From Algoriphagus lutimaris (GTDB lineage: Bacteria; Bacteroidota; Bacteroidia; Cytophagales; Cyclobacteriaceae), in the NCBI RefSeq assembly GCF_017051705.1, contig NZ_JAFIDJ010000001.1, forward strand, positions 1,331,786 to 1,395,785: DNA of 64,000 bases, written 5' to 3'. Below are positions 44,310 to 55,016 of this stretch, in pieces (the first letter of the stretch is position 1; each line of letters opens with the position of its first letter). Below the pieces are notes generated by a model, which was given only the letters and a program-made list of their open reading frames with translations, did no database searches and was not told the DNA's origin. The translations under genes were made by a program, and so were the position numbers.

Positions 44310-46934
44310 TTAAAGGTACAATTCTTTGGCTTTGCTCACTACGTTTTCTAGACCAGCGAGATCTTTTCCTCCTGCAGTGGCAAAAAACGGCTGTCCACCG
44401 CCTCCACCTTTAATTTCTTTGGCCAATTCTCTTACTATTTGACCAGCATTTAGACCTTTTTCCTTTACGAGTGAATCTTCTATAATCACTGCAATTTGAG
44501 GTTTACCATCTATGTCAGCTGCCAAGATTACGAATGCGTTTTCTACTTCATTTTTCAATTCGTACACCAGCTTTTTCAAGGAATCAGCATTTGGTAAATA
44601 GACACTTGCTATCAAAGTATTGACACCATTGACTTCAGCGAATTGCTTCATTAATTCACTTTTTACCGCACCAGCTTTTTCTTGCTGTAAACTCTCTACT
44701 TCCTTCTTCAGCTCATTTCTCTCTTGAATCAAGGACTCCAATGCTTTCTTCAAATCTTTAGGATTTTTCAAAAGCTCCTGAAGCTCCTTCACCAGATGAT
44801 CCTGGTGTCTCAAACTTGCTTCAGCAGCCTTTGCGGTTATTGCTTCTATCCTACGGACACCAGAAGCACTGGAGCCTTCAGAAACAATCTTAAACAAGCC
44901 TATTTGACTTGTATAAGGAACATGTGTTCCTCCACAAAGTTCCACAGAATAGCTTGGATCAAATGTGATTACTCTTACAAAGTCCCCATATTTTTCACCA
45001 AATAATGCCGTAGCTCCCATTTTCTTGGCTTCTTCAATCGGTACATTTCGTTGCTCTACCAAGGGAATATTCTCCCGAATCTTGGCATTTACGATCTCCT
45101 CCACTTGGGTTAGCTCCTCTTCGGTTACTTTACCGAAATGGGAAAAGTCAAATCTCAATAATTGGTCATTCACCAAAGATCCCCTTTGTTGAATATGATC
45201 CCCAAGAACTTGCTTTAATGCAGATTGAAGTAAGTGGGTTGCGGTATGGTTATTCATGCTGAGTATTCTCTTTTCACGATCTACTTCAGCAGAAAATTTA
45301 ACGCTTGGATTAGCAGGTAACTTTTCAACAAAATGAACAATCAAGTCATTCTCTTTCTTCGTATCAATAACTCTTATCTTCTCCTCTTCAGAAACCAACC
45401 AACCTGTATCACCTACCTGCCCCCCGCTTTCGGCGTAAAATGGTGTTTTGTCTAATACGATTTGGTATTTATCGCCCTTCTTATCCGAAACGACCCTGTA
45501 TTTAATAATATGTGAATAGGTTTCCAGAAAATCATAGCCAACAAACTCAACACCTGAATCCTCATGAACCAGTACCCAATCTCCCGTTTCAGATTCTGAA
45601 GCTGCGCGGGATCTGGACTTTTGCTTTTCCATTTCCTCATTGAATCCTTTTTCATCCAAAGACAAACCATTTTCCCGAGCAATCAGCGAGGTTAAATCCA
45701 AAGGAAATCCGAAGGTATCATATAGTTCGAAAGCCGTTTTTCCAGGGATTACATGCTCATTCTTCTCCTTTAACTCCGCTTTAATTTGGTCTAGGATCTT
45801 CAGGCCATTATCCAAAGTGCGAAGGAAAGAAGCTTCTTCTTCGTAGATCACTTTAGAAATGAATTCTTGTTGCTGTTTTACTTCAGGGAAAATCCCTCCA
45901 AAGTTTTCAGAAATTAAGGAGGTTAATTCGTATAAGAAGGGTTCATGGAATCCCAAAAAGGTATATCCATAGCGAACCGCTCTTCTTAAAATTCTACGAA
46001 TCACATACCCCGCTTTGTTGTTGGATGGTAATTGACCATCAGCAATAGTAAAGGCGATTGCCCGGATATGATCGACAATTACCCGAAATGCAATGTCAGT
46101 TTGTTCATCTTTACCATATACTTTACCTGATTTCTTTTCTAATGCAGCCAAAAATGGCGCAAACAAATCGGTGTCATAGTTGGAAGATTTTTGTTGAATA
46201 GCTCTCACTAATCGTTCAAAACCCATCCCAGTATCTACATGCTTGGCAGGAAGCTCTTTTAAACTTCCATCAGCTAATCTATTGAATTGCATGAATACCA
46301 AATTCCAGATTTCAATGACTTGTTCATGATCATTGTTGACCAAATCCTTACCTGCAATGGTAGCACGTTCCGCATCAGGTCTTAAATCAATATGGATTTC
46401 GGAGCAAGGCCCACATGGACCTGTATCTCCCATTTCCCAAAAATTATCTTTTTTGGAACCCATGATGATTCGATCTTCGGGAACAATTTCCTTCCAAAAA
46501 TCAAAAGCCTCTTGATCCAAGCCCAAGTTATCTCCTTGATCTCCCTCAAAAACGGAAACATATAAACGGTCCTTGGGAAGTTGGTACACCTCTGTCAAGA
46601 GTTCCCATGCCCATGCAATCGCTTCCTTTTTGAAATAATCTCCAAAAGACCAGTTTCCCAACATCTCAAACATGGTATGATGGTAGGTGTCCACCCCTAC
46701 TTCTTCCAAATCATTATGTTTTCCACTGACGCGAAGACATTTCTGAGAATTGGCCACACGGGAATACTTGGCAACTTCATTGCCTAAAAAAGCATCTTTA
46801 AACTGATTCATCCCTGCATTGGTAAACATCAACGTAGGATCGTTTTTAACTACAATCGGGGATGAAGGAACGTAATGATGTTGCTTGGATTGGAAAAACT
46901 CAATAAAGGTACTCCGTATTTTCTTTGCTTCCAT
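44310..46934 (-). CDS. alaS: Alanyl-tRNA synthetase
   Basis: Charges tRNA(Ala). 874 residues, the standard full length. The class II catalytic domain starts 'FIEFFQSKQHHYVPSSPIVV' and contains 'FTNAGMNQFKDAFLG'. The editing domain has the zinc pair HTATHLL (about 560) and CGGTH (Cys667, His671). A helical linker and the C-terminal DHHA1 domain with the 'IKGGGGGQPFFATAGG' loop end the protein. First gene of the alaS-gatB-tlpA operon. Confidence 0.97.
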   Translation of the reverse strand: MEAKKIRSTFIEFFQSKQHHYVPSSPIVVKNDPTLMFTNAGMNQFKDAFLGNEVAKYSRVANSQKCLRVSGKHNDLEEVGVDTYHHTMFEMLGNWSFGDYFKKEAIAWAWELLTEVYQLPKDRLYVSVFEGDQGDNLGLDQEAFDFWKEIVPEDRIIMGSKKDNFWEMGDTGPCGPCSEIHIDLRPDAERATIAGKDLVNNDHEQVIEIWNLVFMQFNRLADGSLKELPAKHVDTGMGFERLVRAIQQKSSNYDTDLFAPFLAALEKKSGKVYGKDEQTDIAFRVIVDHIRAIAFTIADGQLPSNNKAGYVIRRILRRAVRYGYTFLGFHEPFLYELTSLISENFGGIFPEVKQQQEFISKVIYEEEASFLRTLDNGLKILDQIKAELKEKNEHVIPGKTAFELYDTFGFPLDLTSLIARENGLSLDEKGFNEEMEKQKSRSRAASESETGDWVLVHEDSGVEFVGYDFLETYSHIIKYRVVSDKKGDKYQIVLDKTPFYAESGGQVGDTGWLVSEEEKIRVIDTKKENDLIVHFVEKLPANPSVKFSAEVDREKRILSMNNHTATHLLQSALKQVLGDHIQQRGSLVNDQLLRFDFSHFGKVTEEELTQVEEIVNAKIRENIPLVEQRNVPIEEAKKMGATALFGEKYGDFVRVITFDPSYSVELCGGTHVPYTSQIGLFKIVSEGSSASGVRRIEAITAKAAEASLRHQDHLVKELQELLKNPKDLKKALESLIQERNELKKEVESLQQEKAGAVKSELMKQFAEVNGVNTLIASVYLPNADSLKKLVYELKNEVENAFVILAADIDGKPQIAVIIEDSLVKEKGLNAGQIVRELAKEIKGGGGGQPFFATAGGKDLAGLENVVSKAKELYL

Positions 46935-47262
46935 GAAAGGTTTTGAGGCAATTTATAACTCTATCTGGCTAAATAATAACCATTTTATCGGGTGACAAAA
47001 TTAATAGAATTGGCGGTGTTACCTGCATCTGACCTCAAAATCTTATGATTTCACTGTACATCTATGGAAGAGTTCAAAAATTATGTCTTTAAACTAACAT
47101 TTTTCGAATTTTAGGAATAAATGCTGTTTATTCGATTTCACTGGAAACATTTGATTTAATTTTCTATTCTCCATTTCCGAAGTTACTTTCATAAAAAAAT
47201 CAATAAACTCAATTACAAATTCATCTCAGTACAAAATTCTAGGATCAACTTTTATTTTAATT
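46935..47262. other. Divergent promoter region between alaS and the DSD1 gene
   Basis: A 328-bp AT-rich spacer with no coding frame or RNA-like hairpin. It should hold two divergent promoters; only a single -7 candidate (listed separately) was found. Confidence 0.5.
46996..47003 (-). promoter_or_regulatory. Possible -7 element (TAATTTTG) of alaS
   Basis: TAATTTTG on the minus strand fits TAnnTTTG about 60 bp upstream of alaS. The nearest TTTG upstream is 32 bases away, too far for a normal -33 box. Confidence 0.3.
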
Positions 47263-48369
47263 ATGAGCTACCTCCAACTAATCACCTCTCCAACTCTTTT
47301 ACTGGACGAAAAAATTTGCCGGGCCAATATTAAGAAGATGGCCGATAAGGCAGCCCGTCATCACATGAAGTTAGCGCCACATTTTAAAACTGCGCAATCC
47401 AAAGAAATCGGAAATTGGGCTAAGGATTATGGAATAACTGAAGTGACCGTTTCTTCCATAAAAATGGCTGAATATCTGAGTGGAGAGGGCTGGGAAAATA
47501 TACATATTGCCTTCCCATTTAACCCACTGGAAACTCCTAAACTTGATAAAATCGCTGAAAATCAATCAATTTCTGTACAAATCATCAACGCGAAAACGGC
47601 TCAGATTCTTTCAGAGCAACTACATCATCCTGTAGGTTTTTTTATTGAAATTGATGCAGGTTATGGAAGGACTGGAGTAGAAGTAACTGATTTCGGGCTG
47701 ATAGAAGAGATTTTATTGATTGCAAAGAAATCGGATCAACTGAATTTTAAAGGCTTTTATCTTCACCCTGGACATAGTTACTACATGCCTGACATTCCAG
47801 GTATTTATGAGGAATCAAGAAATGCCTTGTCCATGCTTAAAACCAAATACAGTACGGAATACCCTGACTTAGTTACACGCATTGGAGATACCCCTGGCTG
47901 TGCCGTGATGGAAGACTTTGGAGACATCGATGAAATGGGACCTGGAAATTTTGTATTCTATGATTTAATGCAGTCTAATCTTGGAGGTTGTGAAAAGGAA
48001 GATATTGCTGTTTGCTTAGCTGTACCTGTAGTGGATATCAAAAAGGGACGGAAAGAGATTTTGGTACACGGAGGTGGAGTCCATTTAGCAAAAGATGTTT
48101 TGATCGATAAGGAAGGAAATAAAAACTTTGGTGAGGTAGTTTACTTGAACGAAGATGGATGGACGATTCCTGAAAACAGGTCTTACTTAAAAAGTATCTC
48201 CCAAGAACACGGCATCATCAAGGCATCCGACGAATTATTGAGCAAGGTCAAAGTAGGAGATCTGCTTGGCATTCTACCGGTCCATTCCTGTATGACTGCT
48301 GATGCCATGGGAGAATATTTAACCTTAGAGGGAAAAACCGTAGACCATGCCGAGGGAGTTCATGAATAA
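47263..48369 (+). CDS. DSD1-family PLP enzyme (D-threonine aldolase/D-serine dehydratase-like)
   Basis: A 368-residue fold-type III PLP enzyme. The cofactor lysine is Lys42 in LAPHFKTAQS, the family's P-H-x-K-T motif. 'GFFIEIDAGYGRTGVE' (TIM-barrel strand with the Asp/Gly motif) follows, and the C-terminal domain has the metal-binding H-x-C pair (His341, Cys343 in PVHSCMTAD). This fits D-threonine aldolase or D-serine dehydratase of the eukaryotic type; sequence does not decide. Degrades D-hydroxy-amino acids, probably for carbon and nitrogen. It ends with its own terminator. Confidence 0.85.
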   Translation: MSYLQLITSPTLLLDEKICRANIKKMADKAARHHMKLAPHFKTAQSKEIGNWAKDYGITEVTVSSIKMAEYLSGEGWENIHIAFPFNPLETPKLDKIAENQSISVQIINAKTAQILSEQLHHPVGFFIEIDAGYGRTGVEVTDFGLIEEILLIAKKSDQLNFKGFYLHPGHSYYMPDIPGIYEESRNALSMLKTKYSTEYPDLVTRIGDTPGCAVMEDFGDIDEMGPGNFVFYDLMQSNLGGCEKEDIAVCLAVPVVDIKKGRKEILVHGGGVHLAKDVLIDKEGNKNFGEVVYLNEDGWTIPENRSYLKSISQEHGIIKASDELLSKVKVGDLLGILPVHSCMTADAMGEYLTLEGKTVDHAEGVHE

Positions 48370-48401
48370 TTGTATTGATTTTAAGAAATTAGAGTAACTA
48401 A

Positions 48402-48424
48402 AAGCCCGGGAACTTCTCGGGCTT
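48402..48424 (+). terminator. Intrinsic terminator
   Basis: Stem AAGCCCG (48402-48408) with CGGGCTT (48418-48424), extended inward by a G-U and a G-C pair, then ATTTTT. 32 bp after the DSD1 gene. Confidence 0.8.
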
Positions 48425-48449
48425 CATTTTTAGCAAATATTTCCTATCC

Positions 48450-49031
48450 ATGATCCAGAATATCAAATTATTAAAAACAGAGATTCTCTCTGATAATTGG
48501 TATAAACTTCAAAAAATAACTTACCAATTCACCAAGAAAGATGGTACGGTCATCACCCAAAATCGGGAAGCTTATGATCGTGGTAATGGCGCCACGATAT
48601 TACTATACAACCAAGCCCAAAAAACGGTGATATTGACCAGGCAATTTAGACTTCCTACTTACATCAATGGGAATGAAACAGGAATGATGATTGAGGCATG
48701 CGCAGGATTATTGGATCAGGAAAATCCAGAGGATTGTATTAGAAGAGAAACCGAGGAAGAAACAGGCTATCAAATTAAAGATATTCAAAAGGTCTTTGAA
48801 GCCTACATGTCCCCGGGATCAGTCACTGAAATTTTATATTTTTTTATCGCTGCCTATTCCAAGGATATGAAAGTAAGTGAAGGTGGAGGCGTAGACCATG
48901 AAGAAGAAAACATAGAAGTCCTGGAAATTCCTTTCGATGAAGCCATGAATATGGTTAAATTGGGAGAAATAAAAGATGCCAAGACCATCATGCTTCTTCA
49001 ATATCTGAAACTGTATCAGATCCTAAAATGA
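48450..49031 (+). CDS. nudK: NUDIX hydrolase, GDP-mannose pyrophosphatase NudK-like
   Basis: A 193-residue NDP-sugar hydrolase. The Nudix box ends with [10 protein letters not shown] (98-107), preceded by '[15 protein letters not shown]'. Downstream, '[15 protein letters not shown]' (118-132) matches the specific NudK motif found in E. coli GDP-mannose pyrophosphatase, where the Ser-Pro-Gly-x-Val-Thr-Glu loop helps the dimer active site. Expected reaction: GDP-mannose to GMP and mannose 1-phosphate. Single gene between two hairpins; not clearly linked to the SRPBCC and AlkB genes that follow. Confidence 0.87.
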   Translation: MIQNIKLLKTEILSDNWYKLQKITYQFTKKDGTVITQNREAYDRGNGATILLYNQAQKTVILTRQFRLPTYINGNETGMMIEACAGLLDQENPEDCIRRETEEETGYQIKDIQKVFEAYMSPGSVTEILYFFIAAYSKDMKVSEGGGVDHEEENIEVLEIPFDEAMNMVKLGEIKDAKTIMLLQYLKLYQILK

Positions 49032-49064
49032 GAAAAAATCAAAAAAGTCGTGTTTGATTTTTTC
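49032..49064 (+). terminator. AT-rich hairpin, probable terminator
   Basis: GAAAAAATCAAA (49032-49043) pairs perfectly with TTTGATTTTTTC (49053-49064) around a 9-base loop, directly after the nudK stop. The T-run is inside the 3' arm, and GC content is low, so efficiency is uncertain. Confidence 0.55.
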
Positions 49065-49100
49065 ATCCTATAACACAAAGAAAACTATGACCAAATAACT

Positions 49101-49595
49101 ATGTACAAGCAACTGACCCTATCTAGGATGTTTCCTCATTCTATCGAAAAAGTATATGAAACCTTTACTTCTTCTGACAATTTAATGAAATGGTGGGGTC
49201 CATCCGGTTTTGAAATGGAAGTGAAAAAATTCGAATTTCATCCAGAAGGTATATTTCATTTTGCACTGAAAAGTGATGCCTTTGATATGTGGGCAAAATG
49301 GATCTTTTTAAACATTAAGGAACCTTATAAACTTCAGGTAATCAATTGTTTTTCAAATGAAGCAGGAGAAACTGTGAAGGCTCCCGAAATACCATTTGGA
49401 CCGGACTGGCCTTTGGAAATGATTATGGATTTAGAATTCTATGAACAGGAAGGGAAAACCCGAATTGATTTAGTTTCCTTTCCACATAATGCTACTGATG
49501 CAGGAAATAAGATTTTTTCTGAAAGTATTTCCCAAATGGAAGAGGGCTTCAATGGCACCTTTGATCAGCTTGAAGATTATTTAAAAACTAGTTAA
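49101..49595 (+). CDS. SRPBCC/AHSA1-domain protein
   Basis: A 164-residue cytoplasmic protein of the START/SRPBCC fold, AHSA1 (activator of Hsp90 ATPase) branch. The N-terminal 'SRMFPHSIEKVYETFTSSDN' and 'LMKWWGPSGFEMEVKKFEFH' are the usual helix and W-W-G-P signature; 'GTFDQLEDYLKTS' closes the C-terminal helix. The hydrophobic cavity binds unknown ligands. It is 21 bp ahead of the AlkB-like gene, so the two are probably cotranscribed. Confidence 0.85.
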   Translation: MYKQLTLSRMFPHSIEKVYETFTSSDNLMKWWGPSGFEMEVKKFEFHPEGIFHFALKSDAFDMWAKWIFLNIKEPYKLQVINCFSNEAGETVKAPEIPFGPDWPLEMIMDLEFYEQEGKTRIDLVSFPHNATDAGNKIFSESISQMEEGFNGTFDQLEDYLKTS

Positions 49596-49616
49596 GCTTT
49601 AGAAATTAACCTACAA

Positions 49617-50198
49617 ATGGATTTAGGCTTATCCTGTGAGGCAGCATATTACCCGAACTTTTTAAGTAAAGAAGAATCTGCTTCAATTTTCAAACATCTT
49701 ACCCAAAACTTTGACCTAACAAACAGAATTGTAAAACTGGCAAATGGGGAATCTCACCCTGTGAATTTTGGGAAAGTAATGTTTATAGATCAGAACCTTT
49801 TTGACGAGAATAAACTTCCCTCTCATATTTGGGGAACTATTGCAGTATGGCCTAAAGAAATTCATGCAATAAAAGAGAAGGTAGAATTGTTTACAGGCCA
49901 TCAGTTTCAGGTATGTGTTTGCATCTATTATCCTGATGGAAACTCAGGCGTGGATTTCCATTCAGATTATGTGGCATTTGGAGATACGAATTATATCCCT
50001 TCCTTGAGCCTAGGAGAAGAGCGTGAATTTATACTTCGAAATAAAATGAATGGCCAGAAAACAAGTATAGAATTAGGTGATGGAAGTTTGGTTATTATGG
50101 GGAATAACTGCCAAGAATTATATGAGCATGCCCTTCCTGAAAACCCTAAGTATAAAAATGCTCGAATCAATTTGACTTTTAGGAAATTTGGGACTTAA
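49617..50198 (+). CDS. AlkB-like 2-oxoglutarate/Fe(II) dioxygenase
   Basis: A 193-residue non-heme iron oxygenase of the AlkB branch. The iron ligands are visible: His115 and Asp117 in VDFHSDY, His171 in YEHALP, with the 2OG-binding Arg183 and Arg189 in RINLTFRKF. 'SLSLGEEREFILRNK' and 'LGDGSLVIMGNNCQ' are the jelly-roll strands typical of AlkB homologues. It would demethylate alkylated nucleic-acid bases, though some family members act on RNA or protein. Upstream neighbour at 21 bp is the SRPBCC protein. Confidence 0.87.
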   Translation: MDLGLSCEAAYYPNFLSKEESASIFKHLTQNFDLTNRIVKLANGESHPVNFGKVMFIDQNLFDENKLPSHIWGTIAVWPKEIHAIKEKVELFTGHQFQVCVCIYYPDGNSGVDFHSDYVAFGDTNYIPSLSLGEEREFILRNKMNGQKTSIELGDGSLVIMGNNCQELYEHALPENPKYKNARINLTFRKFGT

Positions 50199-50272
50199 AA
50201 GCCTTACCATAGTCCATCTTTAATGACTACTATTTATTAATTTACATTCCTTACCTTATTCCTTTGTAAAGG

Positions 50273-50893
50273 ATGAAATTATTCCTAAATAAATTTACCT
50301 GGTGGTTATTTGCCTTTCTTAGTATCGTAATTGGGCTTTACCCTATCCTTTATTTTATATTCGGCCATCAATTTGGAATATTAAACTCCAAAGCTCCTGA
50401 ACAATTAAACAGCTTATTCTGGAATGGAAATTTCTATTCACATATTGTTTTTGGAGGGATAGCCCTTGCTATTGGATGGATTCAATTCAATCAAAAATTC
50501 AGAGATAAAAACCGAAAACTCCATAAAAGGATCGGAATGGTCTATGTCACCGCAGCTTTTATATCAAGTCTCAGCGGTATTTATGTAGCAACCTATACAG
50601 CTGGTGGAATGATAGCGAGTTGGGGCTTTATGGCTTTAGGAATAACTTGGTTAACAACCAGTCTGATGGGATGGAAAACTGCCAAAACCAAAAATTTTGA
50701 CGCACATGAAGACTGGATGATTTTTAGCTATGCCGCCTGTTTCGCAGCTGTAACTTTACGTATTTATTTACCGATTTTAGAAAATATCTATGGAGAGTTT
50801 ATCACAGCCTATAGAATTGTCGCGTGGCTTTGCTGGGTTCCTAATATGTTGATTGCTTTTTGGTTGGTAAGAAAAAGAAAGAACGTAGTTTAG
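50273..50893 (+). CDS. DUF2306 membrane protein
   Basis: A 206-residue integral membrane protein with about five to six hydrophobic segments. The pattern 'GGIALAIGWIQFNQKFRDKN...HKRIGMVYV' and 'AHEDWMIFSYAACFAAVTLRIYLP' is characteristic of the DUF2306 family: a conserved R-x-x-H-R pair after TM2 and H-x-x-W before TM5. The His residues facing the membrane suggest a heme-binding or redox role, which is inference. No function is established. Single gene. Confidence 0.8.
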   Translation: MKLFLNKFTWWLFAFLSIVIGLYPILYFIFGHQFGILNSKAPEQLNSLFWNGNFYSHIVFGGIALAIGWIQFNQKFRDKNRKLHKRIGMVYVTAAFISSLSGIYVATYTAGGMIASWGFMALGITWLTTSLMGWKTAKTKNFDAHEDWMIFSYAACFAAVTLRIYLPILENIYGEFITAYRIVAWLCWVPNMLIAFWLVRKRKNVV

Positions 50894-51117
50894 CTTAATG
50901 CATATGCAAACCTCAATTCATTGCCATTCAAAAACTTATTTATTCTAATCTTAAGTGGCAATCTAAGGATAAGAAAAGAGCAAAAAGCAAGCAATTTCTA
51001 ATCTGGTTCCTTTCGTAGAGATATTGAATGACACTTCATCTTCTCCTTAAATGCAGGAAGTCTCAGTTGATGCAAAGAACATTTCTTCGACGAAAGTACC
51101 AACCAAATTGATCTAAA

Positions 51118-51546
51118 ATGAAAAAGGTCCTGTTCATCCTCCTACTCTTTACACCATCCATTTCTTTTTCACAAACTGAAAATAGAAACCTAACATTTGA
51201 CTCCTTGGATTTAAAAATTATCCAACAAGCGAACTTGATTCTTCAGGATTCTTCCGTTTGGAATAAAAATGATGACCGGGAATGTGAGGATGATATTGAA
51301 AACAAAAGTTACAGTCTCTTTTGTGCCCTTTTCAAAGCATCAATGGACGTTACAGGAGAATATGTGCACCGAAGAGCAGCGATGCAGCAAGTCCGATTTA
51401 CCTTAGAAAAGTACGAGGATGGAAGAGTAACTGCTCATCGATTAATGGATTGGAACAACCACCCAAATACTACATTTGAGGAAGTAAAAGTTGTTTTGGA
51501 AGAAGCATTGGATGTAGTAAAAACCCAATTGAAACAAAGTCAATAA
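51118..51546 (+). CDS. Secreted protein of unknown function, 142 aa
   Basis: A signal peptide is clear (MKKVLFILLLFTPSISFSQ), then an acidic mature domain of about 123 residues. Two cysteines (Cys59 and Cys69 region, DDRECEDD and SLFCALF) sit close enough to form one disulfide. The C-terminal half is helical (EEVKVVLEEALDVVKTQL). Not recognised. The pattern 'REC-EDD...YSLFCAL-x-KAS...EYVHRRAAMQ' could define a small family; it stands alone upstream of the decayed esterase gene. Confidence 0.7.
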   Translation: MKKVLFILLLFTPSISFSQTENRNLTFDSLDLKIIQQANLILQDSSVWNKNDDRECEDDIENKSYSLFCALFKASMDVTGEYVHRRAAMQQVRFTLEKYEDGRVTAHRLMDWNNHPNTTFEEVKVVLEEALDVVKTQLKQSQ

Positions 51547-51769
51547 AGCTTCCATCCATCCAAATTCATAGTTTATCTTTTTTAATAGTTCAATCCAAGC
51601 CTTTTCCTCTCATTACAACTATATACAAAGCCTATTTAAATAGTTTAAAAGGCTGTTTAAGAGAAATTTATGTTTCCTTCTTAGTATTTGTCATTGTGAA
51701 ACAATAGATTTAACTCTTGATAATTAATTTGATTCAAACCCTTTTTATAACCTGAAACAATCTATTCAC

Positions 51770-52108
51770 ATGAAAAAAATTTGCATTGCGATTTTGATTA
51801 CACTCAGAATTTGAATCCAGTCCTATGCACAGGAAATCTTATTTGGAGCTCAGAAGATTACTTCTCCAGAAATCCATGATGACGGATCCCTTACATTTAG
51901 ATTCTTTGCCTCAGAAGCAGAGAAAATAAAGGTCGCTGAGGACTTTCTTCCTTAAGTCAAAGTCAAAATGCCGAAAGGCATGATGAATGCTCCCGGTAAA
52001 GCGGAATTGATAAAAGATGAAAAAGGCGTTTGGTATTTTACCTCACAATACCTTTCACCGGAGCCTTACAATTACTCTTTCTTCATAAAGAGATGGAGGA
52101 CATACTAG
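51770..52108 (+). pseudogene. Decayed esterase gene (N-terminal domain remnant, two in-frame stops)
   Basis: From the ATG at 51770 the frame runs into TGA at 51812 and TAA at 51953, then TAG at 52106. Translated through, it gives a signal peptide-like start, then '...SYAQEILFGAQKITSPEIHDDGSL', TFRFFAS, and after the second stop 'AELIKDEKGVWYFTSQY' and 'LSPEPYNYSFF'. These line up with the N-terminal E-set domain of the intact esterase at 52311 ([20 protein letters not shown]..., [23 protein letters not shown]). The catalytic half is gone. It is therefore a degenerate tandem paralogue. Confidence 0.8.
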
Positions 52109-52232
52109 GAAATACTGGCATTCTGCTCTGTATCTAACCTTGCCGTTCATAACCGACATTTTTATAGAAGCCAATAGTATAATCCAAAATGAATAGAAAA
52201 GACCGACTATCCAGTATCAGCGAAAAGCTTAA

Positions 52233-53468
<1,236 letters not shown>

Positions 53469-53653
53469 TTGAAAGCTTAAGGTTTTTAGATGATATGAAC
53501 TTTCAAATCATAACATCTTTCAAACATTCAAGTTGCTTTATCCTGAATGTCAATATCCTTATTTGTTATATTTAGTAATGGATTTGAATTATGTCATTTC
53601 AAGTATGAGTTTAAAACTCAACTCAACTTTTACAATTAAATAGAAACCGTCCT

Positions 53654-54535
53654 ATGAAAAAATTAACCTTCATTATGCTGATATGCTCCTCCTTGTCCGG
53701 CATATTAAAAGCCCAATCAGGAATGGAGAATGTCAAAATCACCTCGGAACAATTGGCTCCTAATATTTATGTACTATTTGGTTCTGGTGGAAATATTGGA
53801 CTGGCAGTAGGTGAAGATTTTGCCTATATGATCGATGATCAATTTGGGCAACTTTCAGAAAAAATTCTGACTGCCGTTAGAGGGATCACCGATAAACCGC
53901 TCAAATATGTGGTCAATACACATTGGCATGGAGATCATACCGGGGGCAATGAAAACATGGCCAATCAAGGAGCAATTGTAGTCGCAAATGATGCAGTTAG
54001 AAGGAGAATGAGTCAACCTAAAGCGGGAGAGACTGTTTCAACAACACCTTACAAGGCACTGCCTGAAATCACCTTTACGGATGAAATGACCATCCATCTT
54101 GATCAAAATAATACCATGATGGTATTTCACATGGAAAATGCGCACACTGATGGAGATTCCTTTATTTATTTTCCAGAAAGCAATGTTATCCACTTAGGAG
54201 ATAATTTTCCAAATGGAGGATATCCTTTTATAGATATCAATTCTAATGGAGACATTGAAGGATTGATCACCAATCTAAATAGGGCTCTTTTCCTGGTAAA
54301 CGATCGTACTAAAATCATTCCAGGTCATGGCAAAGTTTCGGATCGAGTTACCTTAAAAGCATTTAGAGATATGATTGATACGGTCAGAGAAAGAGTAAAA
54401 ACTCAGAAAGATTCTGGTAAAAGTCTTGAGGAAATCCAACAAATGGGGCTTTCCAAGGAATGGGATGAGGATTTTGGGAAAGGATTTATTAACCCTGAAC
54501 GGTTTATTGAATCCATATTTAAAACTGTAGATTAA
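53654..54535 (+). CDS. Secreted MBL-fold metallohydrolase
   Basis: A 293-residue exported zinc hydrolase. Signal peptide to about residue 20 (KAQ). Metal ligands: THWHGDHTGG gives His90, His92, Asp94, His95; His164 in ENAHTDGD; Asp183 in HLGDNF; a late His in PGHGKVSD. This is the class B-like MBL group close to 'quinoprotein-relay' and CAP-type hydrolases rather than a clear beta-lactamase. Substrate unknown. It ends at a well-formed terminator. Confidence 0.87.
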   Translation: MKKLTFIMLICSSLSGILKAQSGMENVKITSEQLAPNIYVLFGSGGNIGLAVGEDFAYMIDDQFGQLSEKILTAVRGITDKPLKYVVNTHWHGDHTGGNENMANQGAIVVANDAVRRRMSQPKAGETVSTTPYKALPEITFTDEMTIHLDQNNTMMVFHMENAHTDGDSFIYFPESNVIHLGDNFPNGGYPFIDINSNGDIEGLITNLNRALFLVNDRTKIIPGHGKVSDRVTLKAFRDMIDTVRERVKTQKDSGKSLEEIQQMGLSKEWDEDFGKGFINPERFIESIFKTVD

Positions 54536-54563
54536 TAAAATAAAAACAGGTGGAAAATTTAAT

Positions 54564-54590
54564 GCATTGTCAGTAGGCAATGCTTTTTTT
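54564..54590 (+). terminator. Intrinsic terminator
   Basis: GCATTG (54564-54569) pairs with CAATGC (54578-54583) around an 8-base loop, followed by seven T. 29 bp after the MBL gene. Confidence 0.82.
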
Positions 54591-54658
54591 GTAAAATCGT
54601 TTTTAATTTTTTTTAAACTTGAGTTGCTAAAAACTAATTTTAACTTTTACCTTTTTTT

Positions 54659-55016
54659 ATGAGCTCTAACATAAACTCATTAAGCTCTTTTACTTAACGG
54701 GATTTTTATTGCTATATCACTTTTTCAAGATTCTGCTCAAGATTTAGGCAAAGAGTGGAAATATGGATGTCCATGATATGGTTTTAAAGGAAAACCCAAT
54801 AATCCATTTGAAAACCAAACTCCCGATTGAGATCTCTTGAGCAATAAATTGGAAGAATTATTCCATTAACTAGAGAACTGAATCTAATTCAAGGAACTGC
54901 CCTACCGAATAGAAGCATGCCAAGGCCAGAGATGGAATCCAATGACCTTATGCCTATGAAGTATTAAGATTCAAATATCAATTATACATTATTGATCAAT
55001 CCATTAAAAAAATCCT
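54659..55016 (+). pseudogene. Decayed gene of a small secreted protein
   Basis: No intact frame, but coding-like pieces appear in order in shifted frames: a signal-peptide-like piece 'IFIAISLFQDSAQDLGKEW' from 54702 stopping at TGA 54774; then 'LTRELNLIQGTALPNRSMPR' and 'PEMESNDLMPMKY' ending at TAA 54965; then in the same frame DSNINYTLLINPLKK. The Pro/Met/Asn-rich run 'NRSMPRPEMESNDLMPMK' looks like genuine protein. Frame changes and stops point to a degraded gene. Its family is not recognised. Confidence 0.45.

Noticed and set aside
51636-51655. AGCC...GGCT repeat with TTTAAA units upstream of the decayed esterase
   Set aside because: The GC arms are four bases with an AT-only centre and no T-run; weaker than expected for a terminator or RNA.
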